64,000 nt of DNA from JADJOY01 sp016713535 [NCBI: Deltaproteobacteria bacterium] (GCA_016713535.1 JADJOY010000016.1:62001-126000), one strand, 5' to 3'. Shown: positions 27,283 to 36,383, numbered from the stretch's first letter. The notes: generated from the letters alone by a model not told the origin. Made by a program: numbers and translations.

Positions 27283-28578
27283 ATGGTGCCTCGAGTTCCA
27301 CTCCGCCGACGCCGCCTGGCGTCCACACCGTCCGTCACGGCCCGCGCGGCGCTGGTCCTCGCGACGGTGCTGCTCGCCGCGCCGGTGGCCCACGCCCAGA
27401 TCGCCGATCGCACCGTGTGTGTCGTCTCCGCGAGCCCCGAGAAGGCCGAAGGGTGGGCGAAGGTGCTGCGCCAGCGCCGCCTCGCCACGCGCGTGATCGA
27501 CGCCCTCGACCTCGATCAGGTCTCGAACCGCCCCGACCTGCTCGCGTGTGGCGCGGTCTTCGCCAGCTCCGACTCGTCGCTCTACTGGAAGGGCCATCCG
27601 GGCGCGTGGAAGGCGGCCTCCGCGCATCCGCTCCTGCTGATGGGCGCCGCCGCCGAGCTCGCACCGCCGCACGGCGCCGGCGTCGAGACTGCGCGCTTCG
27701 TCGCCTCGAGCGGACGCGCCATCACGCTGAGCGCCGCCGTCGCGACCGGACTCGGGCTGCCCACCTCGCTCGGCCGCGAGCCCGACGGCCAGCTCGCGCT
27801 CTACAAGGAAGACGTGCCGATGCGTGGCCTCGCGGGCGTCGACCCGCGGCGCGCGACCGACCTGGTCGCGATCGGTCGCGCGGGCTCGGCACCCGACGCG
27901 CCGATCGGCGTCGCGGTCTTCGATCGGCGCGTGCTGTGGAGCTTCGCGGGGACCCCCGAGGGCCTCACCAGTGGCGGACAGGCGCTGCTCGCGGCGCTGG
28001 TCGCGCAGATCCTCCCACCCGACCCCGCCGACGTCGCGCGCGCCGAGGCGGCGCAGCGCTTCTCCGACGACCCCGCCGACGCGCCCTCACCCGACGACGG
28101 CGAGTCGATCGGGCCGAGCGACGCCCCACCACCGCGCGTCCTGCCCGCGCAGGCCTCGCGGACAGCGCCGCGCCTCGAGTTCGTGAAGAGCTTCGCCGGC
28201 GCGCCACGCTCGTTCGACGGGCTCTCCGGCCGCGTGAACCTGGTGGTGTTCTGGGCGACCTGGTGCGGCTGGTGTCGCAAGGAGATGCCCGAGGTCCAGA
28301 AGCTCCACGACGCGCTCTCGAAGCGAGGCGTGGGCGTGACCGCCGTGAGCATCGACAAGCGGCCGGCGACGGTCGACGACTTCCTGCGCCGCGGTGGCTT
28401 CACGTTCCCCACCGTCGTCACGACCCCCGGCGCCCAGAAGAGTTACGGTCTCGCGGGCGTGCCGAGCGCGGTGCTGCTCGACAAGTACGGCCGCATCCGG
28501 GCCAGCTACGTCGGCGCCAGCTCGTTCCATCTCGCGCAGGTCGAGCCGGCGGTCGCCACGCTGCTCGCTGGCAAGTGA
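27283..28578 (+). CDS. Exported TlpA-like thiol-disulfide protein with a long N-terminal domain
   Basis: This 431-residue protein has a signal peptide ending near APVAHA (residue 38). The first 270 residues do not match a family I know. The C-terminal 140 residues are a TlpA/ResA-type thioredoxin domain with FWATWCGWCRKEMPE, the redox Cys pair being Cys328 and Cys331. GVPSAVLLDKYGRI supplies the cis-Pro region. It should act in the periplasm as a reductant or isomerase, for example in cytochrome or envelope protein maturation. A Pro/Asp-rich linker joins the domains. The downstream glyoxalase-fold gene starts 40 bp later. Confidence 0.8.
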   Translation: MVPRVPLRRRRLASTPSVTARAALVLATVLLAAPVAHAQIADRTVCVVSASPEKAEGWAKVLRQRRLATRVIDALDLDQVSNRPDLLACGAVFASSDSSLYWKGHPGAWKAASAHPLLLMGAAAELAPPHGAGVETARFVASSGRAITLSAAVATGLGLPTSLGREPDGQLALYKEDVPMRGLAGVDPRRATDLVAIGRAGSAPDAPIGVAVFDRRVLWSFAGTPEGLTSGGQALLAALVAQILPPDPADVARAEAAQRFSDDPADAPSPDDGESIGPSDAPPPRVLPAQASRTAPRLEFVKSFAGAPRSFDGLSGRVNLVVFWATWCGWCRKEMPEVQKLHDALSKRGVGVTAVSIDKRPATVDDFLRRGGFTFPTVVTTPGAQKSYGLAGVPSAVLLDKYGRIRASYVGASSFHLAQVEPAVATLLAGK

Positions 28579-28618
28579 GGGCGCGGCCGCACAGGTCACG
28601 CGCATACTGGAGCTCGCG

Positions 28619-29047
28619 ATGGAGATCAACGGCATCGCCCACTTCTTCGTGACTGTCAGCGACTTCGAGAAGGCGCGTCCCTTCTACACCGGGCTCCTCG
28701 ACTTCCTCGGCCTGCACCCGATGATCGACACCGACGGCTACCTCTACTACGTAGGCGGCCGCACAGCCGTGGGCGTCACGCGCTGCGACGACGCGTTCAA
28801 GGAAGAGCGCTTCCAGCAGTTCCGGGTCGGTCTCCACCACGTCTGCTTCCGTGCCCGCGAGCGCGCCGACGTGGACGCGGTCTACGAGTACCTGCTCTCG
28901 GTCGACGCCACGATCGTCCATCCGCCCGAGGAAGGGCCATGGATGCCGGGCTACTACTCGGTGCTGTTCGAGGACCCCGACGGCATCCGCCTCGAGGTCA
29001 ACCACGTGCCGGGCAAGGGCTTCTTCACCGAGCCGGCCCAGGGCTGA
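28619..29047 (+). CDS. VOC-family (glyoxalase/dioxygenase fold) protein
   Basis: This 142-residue protein has the paired beta-alpha-beta-beta-beta units of the VOC superfamily. GIAHFFVTVSDFEKARPFYT opens the first unit, and LHHVCFRARERADVDAVYEY opens the second. DPDGIRLEVNHVPG ends the fold with the usual Glu ligand. The metal-ligand His and Glu positions are present (His in IAHF and LHHV, Glu in LEV). It is likely a small metalloenzyme such as a lyase or dioxygenase relative. The substrate is unknown. It lies directly before pncB. Confidence 0.82.
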   Translation: MEINGIAHFFVTVSDFEKARPFYTGLLDFLGLHPMIDTDGYLYYVGGRTAVGVTRCDDAFKEERFQQFRVGLHHVCFRARERADVDAVYEYLLSVDATIVHPPEEGPWMPGYYSVLFEDPDGIRLEVNHVPGKGFFTEPAQG

Positions 29048-29087
29048 CGCCCGCGCCGCGGCCGCCGCCTCTCGCGCGCCGAACCCC

Positions 29088-30386
29088 ATGTCGTCGGCCC
29101 TCGACACCGATCTCCAGGGCCTGCTGATCGCCGCGGCGCACCACGCCGCGGGTCGCGACGAGCTCGCCACCTGTGAGATCTTCGCGCGTTCGCTACCACG
29201 CAACCGGGCCTATCTGGTGGCGGCGGGTGTCGACGCGGCGACGGATGCGATCGCCGGGCTCGGGTTCGATGCGGAGGACCTGGCCGCGTTGCGAGCGCTG
29301 CCTCACCTGCGCTCGGTGGCGGCGAGCTTCTTCGAGTGGCTCACGAGCTATCGCTTCCGCGGCTCGATCCTCGCCGTGGCCGAGGGCACGCCGGTGTTCG
29401 CCGGCGAGCCGATCCTGCAGATCACCGCCTCGCTGATCGAGGTGTCTCTGTTCGAGACGATCGCGCTCGCGACGCTCACCCTCGCCACCACCGCCGCGAC
29501 CAAGGCGGCACGGCTGGCCGCTGCCGCGCGCGGCCGCGACGTGGTCGAGTTCGCGAGCCGACGCGCACCCGGCGCCGAGGCACCCCTCGCGATCGCGCGG
29601 GCGGCCCACCTCGGCGGCGCGAGCCACACCTCGAACGTGGAGGCCTCGCGTCGCTTCGGCATCCCGCTCGCCGGCGCGGTGTCGCACGCCTGGGTGCTGG
29701 CTCACGACGACGAGGCGCGCGCCTTCGCGCGGCTCCTCGACGCGGTCCCGGACGCGGACTTGATCCCGCTCGACACCTACGACGTGGAGCGCGCGGCGCG
29801 CACGCTGTGCGCGCTCGGCCGGCCGATCCGCGGCGTGCGCATCGACTCGGGAGACCTCGACGCCGGCGCCCGCCGCGGGCGAGCGATCCTCGACGAGCAC
29901 GGCCACCGCGGCGCCACCATCACCGTGAGCGGCGAGCTCGACGAGCACCGCATCGAGGAGCTGGTGTGCGGCGGTGCGCCCATCGATCGCTTCGGCGTGG
30001 GCAAGCAGCTCGCCACTCCCGCCGACGCCCCGGCGCTCGGCGCGGTCTACAAGCTCGTCGAGATCGACGGGCCGGATGGTGTGCGCCGCCCGGCCAAGCG
30101 CAGCCCGGGCAAGGTGAGCGTCGCGGGCCGCAAGCAGGTGCTGCGCTGGTTCGACGAGCGCGGCGTGGCGCGCGGCGATCGGCTGGTCGCGGCCGGAACG
30201 CCGCCCGCCGCGGGCGAGCTCGCGCTTCTCGAGCCGGTGGTCGAGCGCGGTGTGCGGGTTCGAGTCAGCGAGCCGCTCGCCGTGGCGCGGGCGCGCTCCG
30301 CGGGCGCGCTCGCCGCGCTCCCGCCCGAGGTGCGCCGCCTCGCCGCACCGAGCGCCTATCCCGTGGCGGTCGAGATCGAGGGCTGA
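29088..30386 (+). CDS. pncB: Nicotinate phosphoribosyltransferase
   Basis: This 432-residue enzyme converts nicotinate and PRPP to nicotinate mononucleotide in NAD salvage. Family markers include the N-terminal AACEIF-like TCEIFARSLP, FEWLTSYRFRGSILAVAEGT, SRRAPGAEAPLAIARAAHLG with the RR pair, GAVSHAWVLAHDDE and the phosphate-binding VRIDSGDL. FGVGKQLATPADAPALGAVYKLVE is the C-terminal signature. The ATG at 29088 gives a sensible N-terminus. It is followed three bases later by the nadD-like gene, so consecutive pathway steps are encoded together. Confidence 0.9.
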   Translation: MSSALDTDLQGLLIAAAHHAAGRDELATCEIFARSLPRNRAYLVAAGVDAATDAIAGLGFDAEDLAALRALPHLRSVAASFFEWLTSYRFRGSILAVAEGTPVFAGEPILQITASLIEVSLFETIALATLTLATTAATKAARLAAAARGRDVVEFASRRAPGAEAPLAIARAAHLGGASHTSNVEASRRFGIPLAGAVSHAWVLAHDDEARAFARLLDAVPDADLIPLDTYDVERAARTLCALGRPIRGVRIDSGDLDAGARRGRAILDEHGHRGATITVSGELDEHRIEELVCGGAPIDRFGVGKQLATPADAPALGAVYKLVEIDGPDGVRRPAKRSPGKVSVAGRKQVLRWFDERGVARGDRLVAAGTPPAAGELALLEPVVERGVRVRVSEPLAVARARSAGALAALPPEVRRLAAPSAYPVAVEIEG

Positions 30387-30389
30387 GCC

Positions 30390-30971
30390 GTGGCGGGGCG
30401 GCCGGCGGCGATCGCGCTCTTCGGCGGCAGCTTCAACCCACCGCACCTCGGCCACCTCGGCGTGTGCGCCCACGTGCTCGGCGTCCACCCCGGCGAGCTC
30501 TGGCTGCTACCGACCTTCGTCCACCCGTTCGGCAAGCAGCTCGCGCCCTTCGACGACCGCGTTGCGATGTGCGAGCTCTTGCTCGCCGACCTCGACGATC
30601 CCGAGCACCGCGCCCGCGTGGTCACGATCGAGCGCGAGGTGCCGGGTCACAGCGGGCGCACCGTCGACACGCTGCGGCACCTGCGCGAGCTCGATCCCGA
30701 GGGTGCGTTCCGCCTCGTCCTCGGCGCCGACCTCTACGAGGAACGCCACCAGTGGAAAGACTTCGACGAGGTCGAGCGGCTGGCACCGCCGCTCTGGATC
30801 CCGCGCCGCGGCTTCGACGACGCCAACGAAGCTCTCGGGCTCACGCCGTTCCTGGGCGACGTCCGCAGCGTCGAGATCCGCGCACGCCTGGCCGCGGGTG
30901 AGTCGCTCGAAGGGCTCGTGACGGAGCCGGTCGCGCGCTACATTTCGCAGCACGCGCTCTACCGCGCCTAA
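30390..30971 (+). CDS. nadD: Nicotinate-nucleotide adenylyltransferase
   Basis: This 193-residue enzyme adenylates nicotinate mononucleotide to deamido-NAD. The nucleotidyltransferase signature GGSFNPPHLGHL lies at residues 13-24. LVLGADLYEERHQWKDFDEV and WIPRRGFDD match NadD. The second motif, usually ISST.IR near the C-terminus, reads SVEIRARLAAGES, somewhat diverged. The start is a GTG at 30390, three bases after the pncB stop, indicating coupled expression. Confidence 0.85.
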   Translation: MAGRPAAIALFGGSFNPPHLGHLGVCAHVLGVHPGELWLLPTFVHPFGKQLAPFDDRVAMCELLLADLDDPEHRARVVTIEREVPGHSGRTVDTLRHLRELDPEGAFRLVLGADLYEERHQWKDFDEVERLAPPLWIPRRGFDDANEALGLTPFLGDVRSVEIRARLAAGESLEGLVTEPVARYISQHALYRA

Positions 30972-31009
30972 CCCGGCCAAGCCGCCTGACCCGACGGAGA
31001 GGGACGATC

Positions 31010-31996
31010 ATGAAGGTGCTGGTGACCGGATCCACGGGGTTCATCGGCTCGCACGTGACGCGCATGCTCCTCGAGGAGGGGCACGACGTGCGCGCGCTGG
31101 TGCAGCCCGGCGTCAAGACCACCAACATCGACGCGCTCGACGTCGAGCGCATCGAGGGCGACCTGCGCGACCCGGACGTCGCGAAGAAGGCGCTCAAGGG
31201 CTGCCGCGAGCTCTTCCACCTCGCCGCCATCTACCAGATCTGGATCGAGCGCCCGGCGCTCATGTACGAGGTCAACGTCGAGGGGACGCGCACCCTGCTC
31301 TCGGCGGCGCTCGCCTCCAGGACCATCGAGAAGGTGGTGCACACCAGCTCGATCGCGGCAGTCGGCAAGCGCCCCGGCAAGGAGCCCGCCGACGAGACCA
31401 CGCTCTTCAACCGATGGAGCGACGCCAACGAGTACATCCTGAGCAAATACGTCTCGGAGCTCGAGGTCCTCGACTTCGTGCGCCGCGGGCTGCCAGCCGT
31501 GATCGTGAACCCGGCCTTCCCGTTCGGCGCCGGCGACTTGGCACCGACCCCCACCGGCGAGATCGTCATCAACACCGTGAAGCGCGTGGTGCCTGGCTAC
31601 ATGGAGGGCGGCTTCAACGCGGTGGACGTGGAGGACGTGGCGCGCGGCCACCTTCTCGCCAGCGACAAGGGGCGGATCGGCGAGCGCTACATCCTGGGCG
31701 GACACAACGTGACGTACCGCGAGTTCGGCCGCCTCGTGAGCAAGGTGTCCGGCGTGTGGATCCCCGACGTGAAGATCCCCACTCGGGCGATCCGCGCCAT
31801 GATCGGCGCCTCCGAACGCCTCTCCAAGCTCACAGGGCGCAAGCCCCTCGGCACGCTCAAGGCGATCGAGTACGCGAACCAGTACACGTATTTCGACAAC
31901 ACCAAGGCGCGCAAGGTCCTGGGCCTCGAGATCACGCCGCTCGAGACCGCGATCGAGAAGGCGGTCACGTGGTTCCGCGAGCGCGGCATGGCGTGA
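31010..31996 (+). CDS. NAD-dependent sugar epimerase/reductase, HpnA-like
   Basis: This 328-residue extended short-chain dehydrogenase has the cofactor motif VTGSTGFIGSHV at 4-15, the active-site Ser in HTSSIAAVG and Tyr142/Lys146 in YILSK. The overall wording (FHLAAIYQIWIERPALMYEVNVEGT, VNPAFPFGAGDLAPTPTGE) is that of hopanoid-associated HpnA-type dehydrogenases. No other hopanoid gene is in the window, so a role in hopanoid side chains is only suggested. The gene overlaps the next GNAT gene by four bases (GTGA). Confidence 0.8.
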   Translation: MKVLVTGSTGFIGSHVTRMLLEEGHDVRALVQPGVKTTNIDALDVERIEGDLRDPDVAKKALKGCRELFHLAAIYQIWIERPALMYEVNVEGTRTLLSAALASRTIEKVVHTSSIAAVGKRPGKEPADETTLFNRWSDANEYILSKYVSELEVLDFVRRGLPAVIVNPAFPFGAGDLAPTPTGEIVINTVKRVVPGYMEGGFNAVDVEDVARGHLLASDKGRIGERYILGGHNVTYREFGRLVSKVSGVWIPDVKIPTRAIRAMIGASERLSKLTGRKPLGTLKAIEYANQYTYFDNTKARKVLGLEITPLETAIEKAVTWFRERGMA

Positions 31997-32613
31997 ACGA
32001 GGTGCGGCGAATGGTGCGGGACGACGTCCCGGCCGTTCGCCGCCTCCACGACGCGACCTTCCCGCGGCGCCTGGCGTGGGACGAGCGCGCCGCCGCCCGC
32101 GAGCTCGGCGCGAGCGGGCGCAACGGTGGGCGCTCCACCTGGGTGGCGAGCCGCGACGGGGTCTTCGCGGGCTTCATCCTGGCGTTTCGCTTCGGCGCGT
32201 TCAGCGCGCTGCGCGAGCAGATCGATCGCGAGTCCGCGGTGGTGCGCGCGAGCGTGAGTCTGGGGCGGCCGCGGCCACGGACGCTCGGCGTGCCGCTGAT
32301 CGAGGACGTCTGGGAGGCCTTCGACAACACCGCCACGCGCGGTGCGTTCGTCACGCACGCCGGGGACCGCTACGTCAGCGCGCTCGCCGTCGAGGGCGCA
32401 GCGCGCCGTCACGGCGTGGGCCGCGCGCTCCTCGACGCGGTGGTCGGCGAGGCGCTCTCGAGCGGCGCGGGCGCCGTGTGGCTGCACTGCTGGGACGGCG
32501 CCGAGGCCTCCGCCTTCTACGCGCGCCAGGGGTTCCTGCCCATCGTGCGCATCGGCCCTCACTACGACGACCGCTCACCCGCGACGCTCATGGTGCTGCC
32601 GCTCGCACGCTGA
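31993..32613 (+). CDS. GNAT-family N-acetyltransferase
   Basis: This 206-residue protein starts at the GTG at 31993 that overlaps the previous stop codon. The acetyl-CoA site VEGAARRHGVGRALLDAVVG (motif A) lies near residues 132-151. LHCWDGAEASAFYARQGFLP forms motif B near 165-185. The N-terminus VRRMVRDDVPAVRRLHDATF is typical of the fold. Translational coupling to the HpnA-like gene suggests a shared pathway, for example acylation of a sugar or lipid intermediate, but this is inference. Confidence 0.8.
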   Translation: MNEVRRMVRDDVPAVRRLHDATFPRRLAWDERAAARELGASGRNGGRSTWVASRDGVFAGFILAFRFGAFSALREQIDRESAVVRASVSLGRPRPRTLGVPLIEDVWEAFDNTATRGAFVTHAGDRYVSALAVEGAARRHGVGRALLDAVVGEALSSGAGAVWLHCWDGAEASAFYARQGFLPIVRIGPHYDDRSPATLMVLPLAR

Positions 32614-32900
32614 ACCTCCGGCCCGCCGGAGGCGGGCCCTCCAGACCGAGATCGACGCGATCGGCGACGCGCCCGCCGAGGCGTATCGCCGGGCACGCGA
32701 CGCGTGCCCCTCCGAGAGACCGCGCTCGAACGGCTGGAGGCGGCGCGGTCCCTCGCGACGCCGGAGATCGAGCCGCTGGAGCGCGCCTGCTCCGTCAGGC
32801 GCCAGGGATCGAGCGCGCTCGACCGGGATCGGCGCCTTCGCCGACGCACCCGCCGAGGCGTATCGCCGGGCACGCGACGCGTGCCCCTCCGAGGGACCGC
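32614..32900. repeat. Composite palindromic repeat cluster
   Basis: In order there are GGCCCGCCGGAGGCGGGCC (32621), CTCCAGACCGAGATCGACG, GCGTATCGCCGGGCACGCGA with its palindrome GGGCACGCGACGCGTGCCC (32681-32713), GCTGGAGCGCGCCTGCTCCG (32778) and a second GGGCACGCGACGCGTGCCC (32868-32887). The same modules in the same order recur near 35.16-35.34 kb. The 368-bp gap contains no gene besides these. Confidence 0.78.
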
Positions 32901-32981
32901 GCCGCGAGCGCGTGGTGCGCTTGCGGCACTTCCGCCTCGGCCATACGCTCAGCCAAGCGCCCACGAACGGAGGCACTCTCG

Positions 32982-33974
32982 ATGGCGATCCGCGACACGC
33001 TCGTTCTCACCCGCTCGGAGGTGAAACAGCTCCTCGACATGGAGGCGACCCTCGCGGCGGTGGAGACCGCGTTCCTCGCCCACGGCCATGGCGAGGCGCG
33101 CATGCCGTCGAAGATCTACCTCGACCTTCCCGAGTACCGCGGCGACTTCCGCGCGATGCCGGCTTACCTGCCGGCGCTCAAGTCGGCCGGCGTGAAGTGG
33201 GTGTCGTCCTACACCGGCAACCCCGAGAAGGGGCTGCCCGCGGTCATCGCGGTCTTCATCCTGAGCGACCCCGAGACCGCCGAGCCGCTCGCGATCATGG
33301 ACGCGACCTACATCACCCTCATGCGCACCGGCGCGGCGGGCGGGATCGCCGCCAAGCACCTGGCGCTGCCGGACGCCAAGATCGCCGCGCTGGTGGGGGC
33401 CGGCGCGCAGAGCCACACCCAGCTCGACGCGCTGCTCAGGGTGCGCGCGATCGACACCGTGCGGGTGTTCGATCCGCACACCGCGCTCGTCCAGGCGCTG
33501 GCCGCCGAGTTCCCGGGGCGCGGCGTCACCTTCGAGGCCTCGGCGAGCGTCGAAGAGGCGGTCGACGGCGCGCACGTGATCGTCACCACCACGCCGTCGC
33601 ATACCCCGGTGGTCCGGCGCGCGTGGGTCGCCGAGGGCGCCCACATCAACGCGATCGGCGCCGACGCGCCGGGCAAGCAGGAGCTCGACGCCGAGACGCT
33701 GTGCGCGGCGCGCGTGTTCGTCGACGACGTCGAGCAGGCGAGCCACAGCGGCGAGGTCAACGTGCCACTCACCGCCGGCACGTTTCGACCCGAGCAGATC
33801 GCCGGTACGCTGGGCGCCGTGCTGGCGGGCAAGGTGCCGGGACGCACCTCGCCCAGGGACATCACCGTGTTCGACTCGACCGGGCTCGCCCTCCAGGACC
33901 TCGCGACGGCGCGCGCCGTGTACGACCGCGCGCTGCGAGAGGGTCTCGGGGTGGCGATCCCGTTCGAGCGCTGA
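32982..33974 (+). CDS. Ornithine cyclodeaminase / mu-crystallin family NAD-dependent enzyme
   Basis: This 330-residue protein begins at the ATG 32982 after GGAGG. MPSKIYLDLPEYRGDFRAMP supplies the substrate-binding Arg/Lys region, and MRTGAAGGIAAKHLA the family signature near 110. VGAGAQSHTQLDALLRVR is the NAD-binding motif near 130. HINAIGADAPGKQELD follows. Members include ornithine cyclodeaminase, archaeal-type alanine dehydrogenase and ketimine reductases. I cannot choose among them. It is preceded by a repeat cluster and followed by a zinc peptidase gene 33 bp later. Confidence 0.85.
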   Translation: MAIRDTLVLTRSEVKQLLDMEATLAAVETAFLAHGHGEARMPSKIYLDLPEYRGDFRAMPAYLPALKSAGVKWVSSYTGNPEKGLPAVIAVFILSDPETAEPLAIMDATYITLMRTGAAGGIAAKHLALPDAKIAALVGAGAQSHTQLDALLRVRAIDTVRVFDPHTALVQALAAEFPGRGVTFEASASVEEAVDGAHVIVTTTPSHTPVVRRAWVAEGAHINAIGADAPGKQELDAETLCAARVFVDDVEQASHSGEVNVPLTAGTFRPEQIAGTLGAVLAGKVPGRTSPRDITVFDSTGLALQDLATARAVYDRALREGLGVAIPFER

Positions 33975-34007
33975 GAGCGGCCCGCGCGGCCGCCCAAGGG
34001 GCCCCTG

Positions 34008-34946
34008 ATGCGCTGGCAAGGCGGTCGCCGCAGCACCAACGTCGAGGATCGCCGTGACGAGACGCCGCTCCGCGGCGGGGGCGGGCAGCTCCTGCCGTTT
34101 CGAATGCTCGGGCTGCGCGGCGGGATCGGGGGGATCGTGCTGTTGCTCGCGCTCATGTACCTGGGCGTGATCAACCCCGAGGACCTGCTCACCGGCTCGA
34201 CCTCGGTGCCGTCGACGCCGACGCATCCGACACCCCACTCCGGTGGCCCGGCGAGCCCCGACCCGAGTCTCCCCGAGCCCCCCAGCGCCGCCGCCGAGGA
34301 CGAGATGCGCGACTTCGTGTCGGTGATCCTGGGCGACACCGAGGACACCTGGCACGAGGTCTTCCGGCACATGGGCCGCGACTACGAGGAGCCGGTGCTG
34401 GTGCTCTTCACCGGCGCCGTCGACTCGGCGTGTGGCTTCGCGCAGGCGGCGGTCGGGCCGTTCTATTGCCCCGGCGACCAGAAGCTCTACATCGACCTGA
34501 GCTTCTACGACGACCTGCTCAACCGCTTCCACGCACCCGGTGACTTCGCGCAGGCCTACGTGATCGCGCACGAGGTCGGCCACCACGTCCAGAATCTGCT
34601 CGGTACCGCCGGACGCGTCGCGACGCAGCGCGAGCACCTGAGCGAGGAGCAGGGGAACCAGCTCTCGGTTCGGGTCGAGCTCCAGGCCGACTGCCTGGCC
34701 GGTGTGTGGGCGCACCACGCCGAGCGCGCGCGCGGCATCCTGGAGGTCGGCGACCTCGAGGAGGGGCTGCGCGCGGCGAGCGCGATCGGCGACGACCGGC
34801 TGCAGATGCGGGCGCGCGGCTACGTCACTCCCGAGAGCTTCACCCACGGCACCTCGACCCAGCGCGTGAACTGGTTCCGAACCGGGTTCGAGAAGGGCGA
34901 CCTCGAGCGCTGCAACACGTTCGACGAGAGCCAGCCGATCGGCTGA
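34008..34946 (+). CDS. ypfJ: YpfJ-family neutral zinc metallopeptidase
   Basis: This 312-residue single-pass membrane protein has a helix near 38-55, a Pro/Ser/Thr linker and an extracytoplasmic peptidase-like domain. The zinc motif HEVGHH lies at 188-193. ELQADCLAGVWAHH near 225 gives the third ligand region. MRWQGGRRSTNVEDRR at the start and YVTPESFTHGTSTQRVNWF at the end are the landmarks of the YpfJ/zinicin family. The substrate and role are unknown. Confidence 0.9.
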   Translation: MRWQGGRRSTNVEDRRDETPLRGGGGQLLPFRMLGLRGGIGGIVLLLALMYLGVINPEDLLTGSTSVPSTPTHPTPHSGGPASPDPSLPEPPSAAAEDEMRDFVSVILGDTEDTWHEVFRHMGRDYEEPVLVLFTGAVDSACGFAQAAVGPFYCPGDQKLYIDLSFYDDLLNRFHAPGDFAQAYVIAHEVGHHVQNLLGTAGRVATQREHLSEEQGNQLSVRVELQADCLAGVWAHHAERARGILEVGDLEEGLRAASAIGDDRLQMRARGYVTPESFTHGTSTQRVNWFRTGFEKGDLERCNTFDESQPIG

Positions 34947-34969
34947 GCGCGGGCCTACAGGGATCCGCG

Positions 34970-35345
34970 CTCGGCGGCCTTCACGGCACGTCGTATCGCC
35001 GGGCACGCGACGCGTGCCCCTCCGATGCCGATCGTTGGAGGGCTGCGGTCCCTCGCAGCCGATGAGCGCGATCGGAGCGACCGGGCTCGCGGCCGTCATG
35101 CGGAACGCCGGGTGAGCCGCGAAAACCCGTAGGGGCGGGGCCCGTCCCCGCCCGCGGCGCCAGCGGCCCGCCGGAGGCAGGCCCTCCAGACCGGGATCGA
35201 CGACCTCGCCGACGCCCGCGCCGGGGCGTATCGCCGGGCACGCGACGCGTGCCCCTCCCCGACCGTGACCGAACGGCGTGACGCCGGAGACCGAACTGCT
35301 GGAGAGCGCCCGCTCCGTCGGGCGCCAGGGATCGATCTCGCCCGG
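34970..35345. repeat. Composite palindromic repeat cluster
   Basis: GTATCGCCGGGCACGCGACG occurs at 34992-35023 and again at 35227-35259. GTAGGGGCGGGGCCCGTCCC occurs near 35131. GGCCCGCCGGAGGCAGGCC with CTCCAGACCGGGATCGACG occurs near 35166. A GCTGGAGAGCGCCCGCTCCG copy lies near 35297. The module order repeats that at 32.6 kb. No gene is seen in this spacer. Confidence 0.78.
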
Positions 35346-35855
35346 CTACGGCGAGAGCTCGCCGCAGCGAGCGCGCAGGGCCTCGCGCCGACGCGGGTGC
35401 GGCGGGTACGCGCGCAGCTCGGCCGCGGCCGCCGCGAGCAGCTCGTCGAGGGTCCAGTGGCGGGTGAGCCAGATCGACATCGATCCGTCCGACCAATGCC
35501 ACCACAGGCTTCGACGCTCTCGGGCGTGGTTGGCGTTGTACCGCCGCGCTACGAACGAGGTGAGTGCCCCGCCTGTGTGTGAACCAATCGCCAGGTCGTT
35601 CGCCTCGAGGACGAAATCCCAGATCGCTCCGTGCGGCGTGAGTCGGCGGAGCGACTCCGGCACCGGCTCGCTCCCTTCGAGCGTGCACCACACGATCGCC
35701 GCATCCGTCGGCGAGAGTCGGGACGACGGCGCAGGCGGCTCGGGCCGGCCGACGATGTTCGCGAGCCCAGCCGCGTAGAGCGCCCACGGGCCACCGATCG
35801 CCATCCCCACGGCGGTCGAAGCGGCCGCGACGAGGATCCGTCGGAGGATCTTCAT
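35346..35855 (-). CDS. Small exported protein, possibly a decayed transglycosylase-like relative
   Basis: This 169-residue protein starts at 35855 with a signal-anchor sequence (MKILRRILVAAASTAVGMAI). The phrases AAIVWCTLEG, SFVARRYNANHARERRSLWW and SIWLTRHWTLDELLAAAAAE vaguely recall family 51 peptidoglycan transglycosylase helices, but the catalytic Glu motifs are not evident. The upstream 100 bp are unusually A/T-rich for this window and contain several CTAG words. Function unknown; the transglycosylase link is weak. Confidence 0.55.
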   Translation of the reverse strand: MKILRRILVAAASTAVGMAIGGPWALYAAGLANIVGRPEPPAPSSRLSPTDAAIVWCTLEGSEPVPESLRRLTPHGAIWDFVLEANDLAIGSHTGGALTSFVARRYNANHARERRSLWWHWSDGSMSIWLTRHWTLDELLAAAAAELRAYPPHPRRREALRARCGELSP

Positions 35856-35956
35856 GCTTGCCAGTGATCGCTAGCGAAATTTGCGTCTAGCCACTAGCAA
35901 ACCTTGCTGCTCACCACCAGCAATTCGTCGAAAACGGCAATCGATTCAAGGTCCGC

Positions 35957-36310
35957 TCACAGCAGCTTGTCGACGTTCTCCGGGGGGCGACCGAGGACTG
36001 CTTTCTTGTCGTCCTTGATGACCACCGGCCGCTCGATGAGGATCGGGTTCGCCGCCATGGCGCCGATCAGCGCCGCCTTGCCGCTCACGCCGGCGAGCCC
36101 GAGCTCCTTGTAGACCGGCTCGCCCGTACGCATGAGCTGGCGGGGGTCGTCGAACCCGAGCATCCCGAGCACCGCCTGGATGCGCGCCTGGGTGGGCGGC
36201 GTCTTCAGGTACTCGACCACCGCCGGCGTGACGCCGGCCTTCGTCATCCGCTCGAGCGTGGTGCGCGACTTGCCACAGCGGGGGTTGTGCCAGATCTCGA
36301 ATTTCGCCAT
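35957..36310 (-). CDS. ArsC-family (arsenate reductase-like / YffB) protein
   Basis: This is a 117-residue thioredoxin-fold protein. WHNPRCGKSRTTLERM carries the reactive Cys12 followed by the GKSR loop of glutaredoxin-dependent ArsC. EYLKTPPTQARIQAVLGMLG and NPILIERPVVIKDDKKAVLGRPPENV match the family, including the IERPVV motif with its Arg. GGAGGGAACCCC precedes the ATG. No other arsenic genes are near, so it may be a general thiol-dependent reductase of the YffB type. It is divergent from the amidase gene, 73 bp apart. Confidence 0.85.
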   Translation of the reverse strand: MAKFEIWHNPRCGKSRTTLERMTKAGVTPAVVEYLKTPPTQARIQAVLGMLGFDDPRQLMRTGEPVYKELGLAGVSGKAALIGAMAANPILIERPVVIKDDKKAVLGRPPENVDKLL

Positions 36311-36383
36311 GGGGTTCCCTCCGGTCGATGCGCGCGAAGTATACCGAGCCACTCTCGCCGGATCCCGCCCACCGCCGACGCCC

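Noticed and set aside
35957-36310. Arsenic resistance operon
   Set aside because: Only the ArsC-like gene is present; no arsR, arsB or acr3 is near, and the family also includes non-arsenic reductases.
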